Made by a program: the position numbers and the translations under genes. From assembly GCA_964461535.1 (NCBI GenBank), contig CAYWUY010000008.1, positions 1-64,000 on the forward strand: 64,000 bases of DNA. Direction: 5' to 3'. How positions within the stretch are numbered: position 1 is the first letter of the stretch; every line of letters begins with the position of its first letter. This document shows positions 52,448 through 61,108 of the stretch, in pieces. This DNA comes from Flavipsychrobacter sp964461535 (GTDB lineage Bacteria; Bacteroidota; Bacteroidia; Chitinophagales; Chitinophagaceae). A model generated the notes under the pieces. The model was not told where the DNA came from. It saw only the letters and a list, made by a program, of their open reading frames with translations, and did no database searches.

Positions 52448-54411
52448 TATTCATCAACCCTTTTTAGGTTATAATCAGTTACAGGAGATACAATAAGTGG
52501 ATATTTTTCTATAGTTACATCTGATGAGTCTAGTCCAAAACCTCTTTCTTCTGAAAGGCTAATTTTCTTTAGTATAAAGTAGCCTCTCATCAATAAGCGT
52601 TCCCATAGTGGAAGTGCATTATCTCTTGATAGGAATTTTTCCATAACTATGAAACGGAAATCTCCCATTACATTATTTTTACTTAAAGAGTCGTATCTAC
52701 TGTAGATATTTACTTCTTTATTATGTACCATTTCTTCTACCACTTTCCTGAACATGGATTGTATACGATGCTCAACCCTAAAACCTAATCTAAATTCAAC
52801 TCTAATTATTTCATTAGGAATAATTGTTTGTACAGCATACTCCATCGTATATGGGTCGTCTAGAACATCTACGTGAACAAACCAGTAAATATCTGCTCTT
52901 TTTGGTTTACGGTAAAGAATAGAATATATTATTTTATGTTCAATTTCTTTGGGGTTATTAGCGCTAGTAAGATATACTAAGTGAGTTGCATACTTAGTTA
53001 TCCCTGGGTCATTACTTAATTCTTGTATTATGGGTAAATAGTTGTCTAATCTTACAAATTCTACATATCTATTTTTAATGCGTCTTGCTTTAAACCATAT
53101 AAACATTGCCATAAATATGCCTCCGGCAACAATAATGGTTACAACACCACCTTCTGCAAATTTTTCAACCAGATTGGCATACAAGAATGAAAATTCAATA
53201 GTTAGGTAAACAAGTAAATATGCTGCAATACCAATTAACGGTACCCTTTTTACAAACATATAATATGAGAAAAGACAAGATGTCATTATCATACATATAG
53301 TTATTGATAGTCCATATGCCGCTTCCATTTTAGAGGAGCGTTGGAAATAGAGCGTTATAGCAGTACATCCTATAAATAGTAGTGTATTAATACCAGGAAT
53401 AAATAGTTGACCTCTTTCAATGGTAGGGTAGTTGATTTTCATTTTAGGCCATAGGTTAAGTTTTATAGCTTCACTTATAAGCGTAAATGAACCTGATATT
53501 AATGCCTGGCTAGCTATAATAGCTGCAACTGTTGCTATTATGATGCCTGGTAATAAAAACCAGGATGGCATAAGTTCGTAAAACGGATTTTGTGTTGCAC
53601 TATTCCAAACGGTACCTTTTAGGGTTAATAAATGTGCTCCTTGACCTAAATAATTAATTATCAAGCAGGCTTTCACAAACATCCAAGAATAACGTATGTT
53701 TCCTCTACCGCAGTGTCCAAGGTCGGAATACAAAGCCTCAGCACCGGTGGTACAAAGGAAAACAGCGCCTAATATCCAAAAGCCTCTTGGATAAGTGGTT
53801 AAAATATGAATGGCGTAATACGGATTTAGCGCTTTTAATATTCTCCAGTCGTTAAGTTCATACAATTGTAATAAGCCTAGACATGCTAACATTAGGAACC
53901 AAAGTAGCATGATGTTGCCAAATGCCTTACCTATAGTAGAGGTGCCAAATTGCTGAAAGAAAAATAATACAGAGAGTATAGTAATAACTATGTATACTAT
54001 GGACATGTCCCCAAGATGCTTTAATGCATCTATGTTTCTTAATCCTTCTATTGCCGATGTTACCGAAATAGGAGGGGTAATCATACCATCAGCTAATAGC
54101 GCAGCGCCACCTACCATTGCCGGAAAGACAGTCCACTTGCCGTGCCTGCGCACAAGAGCAAAGAGAGAAAATATGCCTCCCTCTCCCTTATTATCAGCCC
54201 TTAAGGTTAACATCACATACTTAACTGTAGTTTGTAGTGTTAGTGTCCAAATGATACATGAAAGAGCTCCAATAATAAGAGACTCATCAATCATTTTGCC
54301 ATTACAAATGGCATTCATTACATACAAGGGAGATGTACCGATATCGCCATATATTATGCCTAGAGCAATGATAATACCAGCAAGCGAAGCCTTATTAAAA
54401 TCTTTTGTCAA
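52447..54411 (-). CDS. kup: Kup-family potassium uptake protein (TTG start)
   Basis: A 654-residue membrane protein with about 12 transmembrane helices and a C-terminal cytoplasmic domain. The family signature GIIYGDIGTSPLYV is at residues 18-31, ADNKGEGGIFSLFALVRR near 72 and TTGAEALYSDLGHCG near 219. Such transporters import K+ by proton symport. The reading frame begins with TTG at 54411; an in-frame TAG lies five codons upstream with no ATG between, and the next internal ATG (Met32) would delete the signature, so TTG is the probable start. The gene is monocistronic and converges on xth. Confidence 0.94.
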   Translation of the reverse strand: MTKDFNKASLAGIIIALGIIYGDIGTSPLYVMNAICNGKMIDESLIIGALSCIIWTLTLQTTVKYVMLTLRADNKGEGGIFSLFALVRRHGKWTVFPAMVGGAALLADGMITPPISVTSAIEGLRNIDALKHLGDMSIVYIVITILSVLFFFQQFGTSTIGKAFGNIMLLWFLMLACLGLLQLYELNDWRILKALNPYYAIHILTTYPRGFWILGAVFLCTTGAEALYSDLGHCGRGNIRYSWMFVKACLIINYLGQGAHLLTLKGTVWNSATQNPFYELMPSWFLLPGIIIATVAAIIASQALISGSFTLISEAIKLNLWPKMKINYPTIERGQLFIPGINTLLFIGCTAITLYFQRSSKMEAAYGLSITICMIMTSCLFSYYMFVKRVPLIGIAAYLLVYLTIEFSFLYANLVEKFAEGGVVTIIVAGGIFMAMFIWFKARRIKNRYVEFVRLDNYLPIIQELSNDPGITKYATHLVYLTSANNPKEIEHKIIYSILYRKPKRADIYWFVHVDVLDDPYTMEYAVQTIIPNEIIRVEFRLGFRVEHRIQSMFRKVVEEMVHNKEVNIYSRYDSLSKNNVMGDFRFIVMEKFLSRDNALPLWERLLMRGYFILKKISLSEERGFGLDSSDVTIEKYPLIVSPVTDYNLKRVDE

Positions 54412-54593
54412 GGGAATTTGTTGCTATTCTTGAAAGCGGTTGCAAATTTATACAAATCATTTATTAAATATCAAATAATTCGTGTTACATGTATTCCTGC
54501 TTACCAAACAATTTGCACTCGTTTTAAAATTTGAATTACATTTACAGTCTAAATTCTGAAGTAAGACTCTAGCCTAATATAAAATTTTAGTTC

Positions 54594-55094
54594 ATGTTAG
54601 ATATAGCTATAAATAATAATAACTCTTTTAAGGTAGCCACAAATAACGGAGAAGTATTGGTAAATGATACGACCATTATGTCAGATATTGTAAAACAGCC
54701 TAACGGTATTATTAGCGTACTGTTGAACAATAAAAGCTACACAGCAGTTTTGGAGTCAGTAGATAGAAAAAAGAAAGAGGTAGTATTAAAAGTAAACGGT
54801 CAGTTGTACACAGCTTCAATTAAAGAGCCTATAGATCAGCTATTAACCAATATGGGGCTAGATTTAAAATCTATGCAAAAAGCAGAGCCGGTAAAAGCAC
54901 CTATGCCAGGTATGATTTTAAAAGTATTGGTTGTTGAAGGGCAATCTGTTAAGAAAGGTGATGGTTTATTAATATTAGAAGCTATGAAAATGGAGAATGT
55001 ATTAAAGGCTACATCAGATTGTGTTGTTAAGTCAGTAAAAGTGGCAGAGAAAACAGCTGTAGAAAAAGGTGCCATTTTAATAGAGTTAGAATAA
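54594..55094 (+). CDS. Biotin carboxyl carrier domain protein
   Basis: A 166-residue biotinyl carrier protein. The C-terminal biotinyl domain (about 98-166) has APMPGMILKVLVVEGQSVKKGD and the biotinylation site EAMKMENV with Lys132. The N-terminal ~90 residues are a beta-rich region like that preceding the biotinyl domain in propionyl- or methylcrotonyl-CoA carboxylase carriers. No carboxylase or biotin ligase gene is adjacent, so the acyl-CoA carboxylase it serves is encoded elsewhere. The gene is monocistronic with a terminator downstream. Confidence 0.92.
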   Translation: MLDIAINNNNSFKVATNNGEVLVNDTTIMSDIVKQPNGIISVLLNNKSYTAVLESVDRKKKEVVLKVNGQLYTASIKEPIDQLLTNMGLDLKSMQKAEPVKAPMPGMILKVLVVEGQSVKKGDGLLILEAMKMENVLKATSDCVVKSVKVAEKTAVEKGAILIELE

Positions 55095-55116
55095 TATATT
55101 ATTGATAATACTAACG

Positions 55117-55149
55117 AAAGCATCTGATTATTCAGGTGCTTTTCTATTT
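55117..55149 (+). terminator. Intrinsic terminator after the biotin carrier gene
   Basis: AAAGCATCTGA pairs with TCAGGTGCTTT (one G-U pair) in an 11-bp stem with a TTAT loop, followed by a T-rich stretch. Confidence 0.75.
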
Positions 55150-55267
55150 TTACTCATCTTAACAATATTTATAGACTAAGATGTAAGAAATATTATTTGT
55201 CCAGTAACTTTTATACTAATATTGTAAGGATAAATTTACAATTGACTGAAAAAACTCGCCTTAATAA

Positions 55268-55798
55268 ATGAAGTCTACTCGTTTTCTTTTAATTATATGT
55301 TGTGTCATGTTTTTTGTGGCATGTAAGCAATCTAAAAAAGAATTGATAATAGGCAAATGGCAAGGCGTAAAACTAGAAAACCCGGATTTGGATAGTTTTT
55401 TTCTTCAATCTCAGCAGTACATAGATACTTTTGGTAAGGGTAATGACTCTACTACTAATATGGAACTTTATGGATTTTCAAATTTAGATAGTATAAGAAG
55501 TGTGTTACAAGCCAAGCACGATAGCTCTATGGCCGAACAACTCAACGCCGTAAAAAGTACCTATTTTAATTTTGTAAATGATAGTGTAGTTAATGTAACA
55601 TTTAATGGCGGTAAAGAAAATGAAGCTAGGTGGAAATTCATGAACGATAATGTGTTGGTTATGGACGAAAAATTAGCTAATCAAGAGTCTACACAATCTA
55701 AGGCTATTATATTATCGCTTACTCGTAGTGAACTAAAACTGAAATTTGAACAAGATGGTAGTTTTAGCACAGTAACATTTAGAAGAGCGGGAAAATAA
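55268..55798 (+). CDS. Putative lipoprotein of unknown function
   Basis: A 176-residue protein with a lipoprotein signal peptide: MKSTRFLLIICCVMFFVACK, the lipobox FVAC placing the modified cysteine at residue 19. The mature part begins with LIIGKWQGVKLENPD, a start seen in lipocalin-like Bacteroidota lipoproteins, and ends with a strand-rich region (ELKLKFEQDGSFSTVTFRR). Lipocalin-like folding is inferred only. It lies alone between the biotin carrier and pdhB genes. Confidence 0.8.
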   Translation: MKSTRFLLIICCVMFFVACKQSKKELIIGKWQGVKLENPDLDSFFLQSQQYIDTFGKGNDSTTNMELYGFSNLDSIRSVLQAKHDSSMAEQLNAVKSTYFNFVNDSVVNVTFNGGKENEARWKFMNDNVLVMDEKLANQESTQSKAIILSLTRSELKLKFEQDGSFSTVTFRRAGK

Positions 55799-55887
55799 GT
55801 TGTTATATACTATCTTTACGCCCGTTTTGTATTACGTACATACAATAAGAATTAACACAACACAATAAAACTACATATCAATCTAAT

Positions 55888-56871
55888 ATGCGAACTATTG
55901 CATTAAGGCAAGCTTTAAGAGAGGCTATGGAAGAGGAAATGCGCAGAGATCCTAGCGTGTTTCTTATGGGTGAAGAAGTAGCACAATATAATGGAGCATA
56001 CAAAGTAAGTCAGGGCATGCTTGATGAATTTGGTGCTAAAAGAGTAATAGATACTCCAATCAGTGAACTTGGTTTTGCGGCAATAGGTGTTGGCGCTGCA
56101 ATGAATAATACTAGGCCTATAATTGAATTTATGACCTGGAACTTTGCTGAATTGGCTATAGATCAAATAGTTAACCATGCCGCCAAAATGCTATCTATGA
56201 CTGGTGGCCATTTTGGTAGTCCTATAGTATTCAGAGGCCCTAACGGTAGTGCAGGTCAGCTAGCTGCTCAGCACTCTCAGGCATTTGAAAACTGGTATGC
56301 TAATGTGCCTGGCTTGAAAGTAATATCTACAGTAATACCTTATGATGCTAAAGGTTTACTAAAAGCGGCAATTAGAGATAACGATCCTGTAGTGTTTATG
56401 GAGAGCGAAACTTGCTATGGCGATTTAGGTGAAGTTCCTGAAGAAGAGTATATCATAGAGATAGGTAAAGCTGCGGTAAAAAGAGAAGGATCTGATGTTA
56501 CTATTGTTACTTATAATAAAATGATTAAAGTAGCATTAGCTGCCGCCGAAGAGTTGGCAAAAGAAGGCATCAGTGCTGAGGTTATAGACTTAAGAACAAT
56601 AAGACCATTAGATTGGAAAACAATTATGGATTCTGTTAAGAAAACAAATAGACTTGTAATTGTAGAAGAGCAGTGGCCGTATGGAAGTGTAGGTGCAGAG
56701 ATAGCTTACCGTATACAAAAAGAAGCTTTCGATTACCTAGACGCACCTATTCGCAGAATAGCTTCGGCTGATGCTAATATGCACTACGCACCCAATTTAG
56801 TAGCATCTTATTTACCTGATGTGCCTAAAACTGTAAGGGTAGTTAAAGAAGTTATGTATATGAAAAAATAA
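55888..56871 (+). CDS. pdhB: Pyruvate dehydrogenase E1 component, beta subunit
   Basis: A 327-residue transketolase-fold subunit of the heterotetrameric E1, which decarboxylates pyruvate with thiamine diphosphate for acetyl-CoA synthesis. It has REAMEEEMRRDPSVFLMGEEVAQYNGAYKVS at the N-terminus (with the ThDP-contacting Glu), the DTPISELGFAAIGVGAA segment near 56, SAGQLAAQHSQAFENW near 131 and the C-terminal domain with DLRTIRPLDW near 232. The alpha-subunit and E2/E3 genes are not adjacent. Its own terminator follows. Confidence 0.95.
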   Translation: MRTIALRQALREAMEEEMRRDPSVFLMGEEVAQYNGAYKVSQGMLDEFGAKRVIDTPISELGFAAIGVGAAMNNTRPIIEFMTWNFAELAIDQIVNHAAKMLSMTGGHFGSPIVFRGPNGSAGQLAAQHSQAFENWYANVPGLKVISTVIPYDAKGLLKAAIRDNDPVVFMESETCYGDLGEVPEEEYIIEIGKAAVKREGSDVTIVTYNKMIKVALAAAEELAKEGISAEVIDLRTIRPLDWKTIMDSVKKTNRLVIVEEQWPYGSVGAEIAYRIQKEAFDYLDAPIRRIASADANMHYAPNLVASYLPDVPKTVRVVKEVMYMKK

Positions 56872-56893
56872 CTTTTTAATACATTATTTATGT

Positions 56894-56926
56894 AATGCCT
56901 CAAGTAATATACTTGGGGCATTTTTT
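56894..56926 (+). terminator. Intrinsic terminator of pdhB
   Basis: AATGCCTCAAGTA pairs with TACTTGGGGCATT in a 13-bp stem (one G-U pair) with an ATA loop, followed by T residues, 23 bp past the pdhB stop. Confidence 0.9.
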
Positions 56927-56985
56927 ATCCACAATGTAATTCTGAATTTCGATTTTACTTAACTTCGTAATCGCAATTTTATTAT

Positions 56986-57288
56986 ATGAATCGCACTATT
57001 TTTAATTCAACATCACCACTTTGGGAAACGCAGCATGTAGAAGAAACTGATGTAATTACTGAAGCGTTACATAATCTTATTGTATGGAACGATAATGTAA
57101 ATACGTTTGATTGGGTAATTGCCTCTTTAATGGAGGTTTGTGGTCATTCTGAACATCAGGCTGAGCAGTGTGCTATGATAATACATAACAAAGGAAAGTA
57201 TGCTGTAAAAAAAGGTTCTTTCGATTTTTTAAGACCTTTAGCAGAAGCATTAATAGAGAGAGAAATACAAGCTACTATAGATTATTAG
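56986..57288 (+). CDS. clpS: ATP-dependent Clp protease adaptor ClpS
   Basis: A 100-residue adaptor that delivers N-degron substrates to ClpAP. The binding-pocket loop LIVWNDNVNTFDWVI is near residues 31-45 (Asn-Asp pair), and the second pocket element AMIIHNKGKYAVKKGS is near 64-79, with the conserved His. The C-terminal helix runs RPLAEALIEREIQATI. The N-terminal 25 residues are a flexible extension. The gene is monocistronic and ends within a bidirectional hairpin shared with the convergent acyl-CoA-binding protein gene. Confidence 0.92.
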   Translation: MNRTIFNSTSPLWETQHVEETDVITEALHNLIVWNDNVNTFDWVIASLMEVCGHSEHQAEQCAMIIHNKGKYAVKKGSFDFLRPLAEALIEREIQATIDY

Positions 57289-57290
57289 TA

Positions 57291-57323
57291 AAAAAGACTA
57301 GAACAACGTTCTAGTCTTTTTTT
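57291..57323. terminator. Bidirectional terminator spanning the ACBP stop codon
   Basis: AAAAAGACTAGAAC pairs with GTTCTAGTCTTTTT in a 14-bp perfect stem with an AAC loop. It begins 2 bp after the clpS stop, and the stop of the convergent gene (57311-57313) lies in its right arm. T runs occur on both strands. Confidence 0.9.
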
Positions 57324-57571
57324 ATTGTAGCAAATATTGCTAAGTATTCTTTCATAGCATCTTCGGCACTCATTCCTTTTAGTTTTGCCCAACCGCCATG
57401 TTTTATTTTTCCTATAATATCAAACGGATTTGATGGACCATCACTAGGAGCATCTCCATCTGTAGCCTGCTTGTATAAACTATATAGTTTAAGTAATGTA
57501 TCGTTATCCGGTCTGTTTTTAATTTGTTTGCTTATTTCTACTGCCTCGTTAAATTGTTCTTGAAGTGTCAT
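57311..57571 (-). CDS. Acyl-CoA-binding protein
   Basis: An 86-residue four-helix ACBP-domain protein that binds long-chain acyl-CoA in the cytoplasm. The conserved helix 2 LLKLYSLYKQATDGDAP, followed later by the W-A-KLKGMSAEDAMKEY segment, matches the eukaryotic ACBP consensus, with the acyl-CoA contacts Tyr and Lys present. Bacterial members occur in scattered phyla including Bacteroidota. It lies downstream of no related gene and converges on clpS. Fold identification is secure; the physiological role is inferred. Confidence 0.93.
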   Translation of the reverse strand: MTLQEQFNEAVEISKQIKNRPDNDTLLKLYSLYKQATDGDAPSDGPSNPFDIIGKIKHGGWAKLKGMSAEDAMKEYLAIFATIKKD

Positions 57572-57631
57572 GTGGTAAAAGTAATAAATGCTAATTGTTG
57601 AAAAGGAGTTTTGTTGAATTTTTGGATTTTT

Positions 57632-60106
57632 TTAGCTTAGGTTACTTCTTTTTTTATTCACTCTTGGGTTAATAATGGTAAGCCCTACTAATAATAATAT
57701 ACCTATTCCGCTCATCATCATTCCTTTGCTCCAATATCTTAATTCATACTTTAGTTCAATTCTATGTTTGCCGGCTTTAATAGCTAGTCCAGTCATGCCT
57801 GATGATAGTTTTATTTTTTCTACCGGTGTATTATCTACGTATGCATGCCATCCGTCGTCGTATGGAATAGATAAATACATCATTTTGTCTTGAGAAATAG
57901 TAATATTTCCTTGTATATGGTTGTCGTCAAAAGTTGTAGTAGATAATGTCTCTTTACTAATTTCATCTACATAAGATCGATATAAATCAAAATTGAAAGG
58001 TGTTGTAGTATCACTAAAGTTGAAGTGAGGAAGAGCTATGGATGGTTTGTAATTATCTGGTATTACACACGTCCTTAATGTTAAAAAGCTTTTTTGGTCT
58101 ATAGAACATCTTTCGTATTCACTTTCAGTTATGTAGGTGTTATATGTTTGGCCAAATGGTACGCTGTATTTATTTTTAAATACAGTTACGTCCCCCACTT
58201 TTTTTATAGAGTCACACATTATTTGCCATATAGGATTGCGTACATCTTTGGTTAATATATATTTTACTTGATTGGGCGATTCTATGATTGGTCTATTTAG
58301 CAAGCCCATGCACCATCTTGAGGTGTTTTCATCTTTCTTATCTGCCACAGCAATTCTCTGCATATAATATATATAGTTGAGTTGGTTGAATGGATTATAT
58401 GAGCTAGTACCATTATAATCTTGTGCCAAACCATCGTTAATAGACATAAAGCGAGCTGTAGATGAGCCATACGATTTGTCTATTCTATAAAAACTATTAT
58501 CTATCTGTTTGATGTAATTTATAGCATCTACAGAATAATCATTGTATCCATTTTTACCTTCTTTTTCTGTAGGGTCAAAAGCATTCCAGTTATTAGTAGT
58601 AATGCCAGATATATAGATGATTTCAAAAATGAGTATGCCCAATAGTGCATATTTTAATCCAGTATTGTTTTTCTGTAAGGTTAGTAGATAAGTAATGGCA
58701 GCGTATACAATAACCATTAGCAATGCAAATCCTTTTACTGTACCATTTACAATTTCCGAATCCTCAAAATATGGATAGCTTAATATACCTAAAAGTGTAA
58801 TTGTTGTTATGACTAAAGTGATTAGGTTTATCTTCTTGATTTCAAGTAATTTATCAATAGCTATAACAGTGTAATAGATAAATATGATAGCTACAAAAAA
58901 AGCATATCCTCTATAATAATCACCACTAAACAACCAAATAGCATATCTGAAATATGGAAAAAATGTAGGTAAAAGCCACAGCCCTATAAAACTTGCAAAA
59001 AATATCTTTTGTGACTTATTAAGATAATTAAATACTTGTGGCATTACAACCAGGCAAGCTATTCCACAATAGAAAGATGGGGCTTCTAATATATTTTTTG
59101 CTCCTCTGAAGTTATCGCCACTTCCAAGTATATCGTTAGAAAAAAATCTTAATAATGATGTTCCCAGTTCTTGTTTGGGAGTGGTAGCGAAAGCAGATTG
59201 CTTTGATAGTACATCTGCAAATGAATTGGTGCCGCCAACACGCGGGCTTTCTAATAATTGTATAATATTTTCTAACAAGAATGGACCCGATATAAGTAGG
59301 CCAATACTGCCCAGTGCTATCATTTTTCCATACAGTAATCCTATGTTTTTTAGGTTAAGTTGGTTATCCTGAGATAATCTTAATAATACATACGTAGCTA
59401 GAAATAGACCATAAAAATAAATGTTGAATGGCATAGATATTCCTATTAGAAATATGGATACAGGAAATAACCACCACTTATTGAATTGGTATAGTAGCTC
59501 AAATGCAATAAGCATTATAGTTAGGTTAAGTGCTTCGTAAGTGAAGCCATACCAAGCACTACCCATTATCATAAAGCCGCTAAAAGAATAACATATGGCA
59601 CCTATTATAGAACTATAGTTACTAAACTTTATAAGCTTCAGTAAATAATAGAAAAGTATTCCGGATGCTATGATTTTTATTAATTCAACTGTTATAAGCT
59701 TTCCACCTACTGCATCAGCACTACCCATATAAAAGTATAGGCTAAATGGGTCTCGTAAAAAGAACGGGAAAATGCTTTGCCCCATACCTGAATGGAAAGA
59801 CCATTTAGGTATACCGTATTTATGTATATAGTTTGTAGTATTGACTATATTAGGATATGATAAGTTGAAAGAGTCTGATGCGATATCGGTAAATGAATAA
59901 ATTTTTCCTGTGCCTAAATAATTTTTAAACACTATTAACGCTATAATAATTAAAATAGCCAGAGCAAGGAAAATTCCTTTACTTCCTAAATCATTTATAA
60001 AATCTTTTGTAGGTGTAGTATTTACAGCTGCAGTAGGAGTTTCTTGGTGTTTTACGGCAGTTGTTTCAGTACTAGGTTTGCTAATTGGTTTTTTCTTCGA
60101 AGCCAC
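57632..60106 (-). CDS. YfhO-family membrane protein (GTG start)
   Basis: An 824-residue integral membrane protein of the YfhO family (GT-C-like). About 12-14 transmembrane helices lie in residues 45-500, and a large extracytoplasmic domain follows at about 510-780 with the typical YLSIPYDDGWHAYVDNTPVEK segment near 755. A final transmembrane helix precedes the C-terminus. A Ser/Lys/Thr-rich cytoplasmic head (about 1-40) precedes helix 1. The frame begins with GTG at 60106; an in-frame stop lies six codons upstream with no ATG between. YfhO proteins are linked to transfer of sugars to envelope polymers. It is divergent from the sugar-nucleotide enzyme genes at the right edge, a context that fits. 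Confidence 0.88.
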   Translation of the reverse strand: MASKKKPISKPSTETTAVKHQETPTAAVNTTPTKDFINDLGSKGIFLALAILIIIALIVFKNYLGTGKIYSFTDIASDSFNLSYPNIVNTTNYIHKYGIPKWSFHSGMGQSIFPFFLRDPFSLYFYMGSADAVGGKLITVELIKIIASGILFYYLLKLIKFSNYSSIIGAICYSFSGFMIMGSAWYGFTYEALNLTIMLIAFELLYQFNKWWLFPVSIFLIGISMPFNIYFYGLFLATYVLLRLSQDNQLNLKNIGLLYGKMIALGSIGLLISGPFLLENIIQLLESPRVGGTNSFADVLSKQSAFATTPKQELGTSLLRFFSNDILGSGDNFRGAKNILEAPSFYCGIACLVVMPQVFNYLNKSQKIFFASFIGLWLLPTFFPYFRYAIWLFSGDYYRGYAFFVAIIFIYYTVIAIDKLLEIKKINLITLVITTITLLGILSYPYFEDSEIVNGTVKGFALLMVIVYAAITYLLTLQKNNTGLKYALLGILIFEIIYISGITTNNWNAFDPTEKEGKNGYNDYSVDAINYIKQIDNSFYRIDKSYGSSTARFMSINDGLAQDYNGTSSYNPFNQLNYIYYMQRIAVADKKDENTSRWCMGLLNRPIIESPNQVKYILTKDVRNPIWQIMCDSIKKVGDVTVFKNKYSVPFGQTYNTYITESEYERCSIDQKSFLTLRTCVIPDNYKPSIALPHFNFSDTTTPFNFDLYRSYVDEISKETLSTTTFDDNHIQGNITISQDKMMYLSIPYDDGWHAYVDNTPVEKIKLSSGMTGLAIKAGKHRIELKYELRYWSKGMMMSGIGILLLVGLTIINPRVNKKRSNLS

Positions 60107-60220
60107 TAGAAAAACGTTTTATAGGTGCAAAATACAAATTAGCAGAAATATTGTGTCAAAGATTACTAACAACAGATAGAGTATGTAATATTGTTTACTT
60201 TTACAGGCGGCATATAAAAC

Positions 60221-61108
60221 ATGAAAAAGATATTACTTACCGGAGGAACCGGCTTTATTGGTAGAAATATTTTAGAGTCAAACCTTGTGGAAAAGTATGA
60301 AATAGTAGCACCAATTAGGAAAGAACTAGACTGTAGTGATGATGAGAGTGTGGCAAGCTTTTTTAATAAAAACACTTATTTCGACTTTATTATTCATGCT
60401 GCTGCTAAACCCGGTCATAGAAATGCAGCCGATACTACTAGTTTATTATTAACCAACTCGAGAATGCTATTTAATTTATTAAAGCATAAGGACAAGTTTG
60501 GTAAAATCTTAAACATGGGGAGTGGGGCTGCGTATGATATGCGACATTATGTACCTAAAATGAAAGAAGAGTATTTTGGCACATATATTCCCGCAGATGA
60601 ACACGGATATAATAAGTATATTCTAGGTCAGTTTTTACCACACATAGACAACGTTATAGACTTTAGGATATTTGGAGTATTTGGTAAGTATGAAGATTAT
60701 GCTATAAGGTTCATATCAAATGCCATATGTAAGGCTATATTCAATTTGCCTATTACTTTAAGGCAAGATAGAAAGTTTGATTATTTATATGTCAATGATT
60801 TAATGCCGATATTAGATTATTTTATGTCTAATAATGTTTCTAATAAAGCCTATAACATCACGCCTGATCAGTCTGTTCATCTTTTAGACTTAGCAAATTT
60901 GGTAAAAACTATTTCTGGCAAGAATATTGATGTGTTGGTAGCCAGTGATGGATTAGGTATAGAATATAGTGGGCATAATGGTTTGTTGCGCAGTGAAATG
61001 TCAAATTTGGAATTTACACCGTTGGGACAAGCAGTAGAAGAGTTATATAAATGGTATTTTGATAATAAATCTACTATAAAAGAAGAATTATTAAGAACAG
61101 ATAAATAA
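60221..61108 (+). CDS. NAD-dependent epimerase/dehydratase (extended SDR)
   Basis: A 295-residue Rossmann-fold enzyme of the extended SDR class that acts on nucleotide sugars. The NAD-binding motif GGTGFIG is at residues 8-14, the Asn-Ala-Gly-equivalent IIHAAAKPG near 57-65, and NMGSGAAYD near 98. The usual Tyr-x3-Lys catalytic pair appears as His128-Gly-Tyr-Asn-Lys132, so the Tyr position holds His. The gene ends where the ThDP-enzyme gene starts (adjacent codons), which implies an operon 60221 onward. Substrate is not predictable; surface-glycan sugar synthesis is the likely setting. Confidence 0.85.
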   Translation: MKKILLTGGTGFIGRNILESNLVEKYEIVAPIRKELDCSDDESVASFFNKNTYFDFIIHAAAKPGHRNAADTTSLLLTNSRMLFNLLKHKDKFGKILNMGSGAAYDMRHYVPKMKEEYFGTYIPADEHGYNKYILGQFLPHIDNVIDFRIFGVFGKYEDYAIRFISNAICKAIFNLPITLRQDRKFDYLYVNDLMPILDYFMSNNVSNKAYNITPDQSVHLLDLANLVKTISGKNIDVLVASDGLGIEYSGHNGLLRSEMSNLEFTPLGQAVEELYKWYFDNKSTIKEELLRTDK

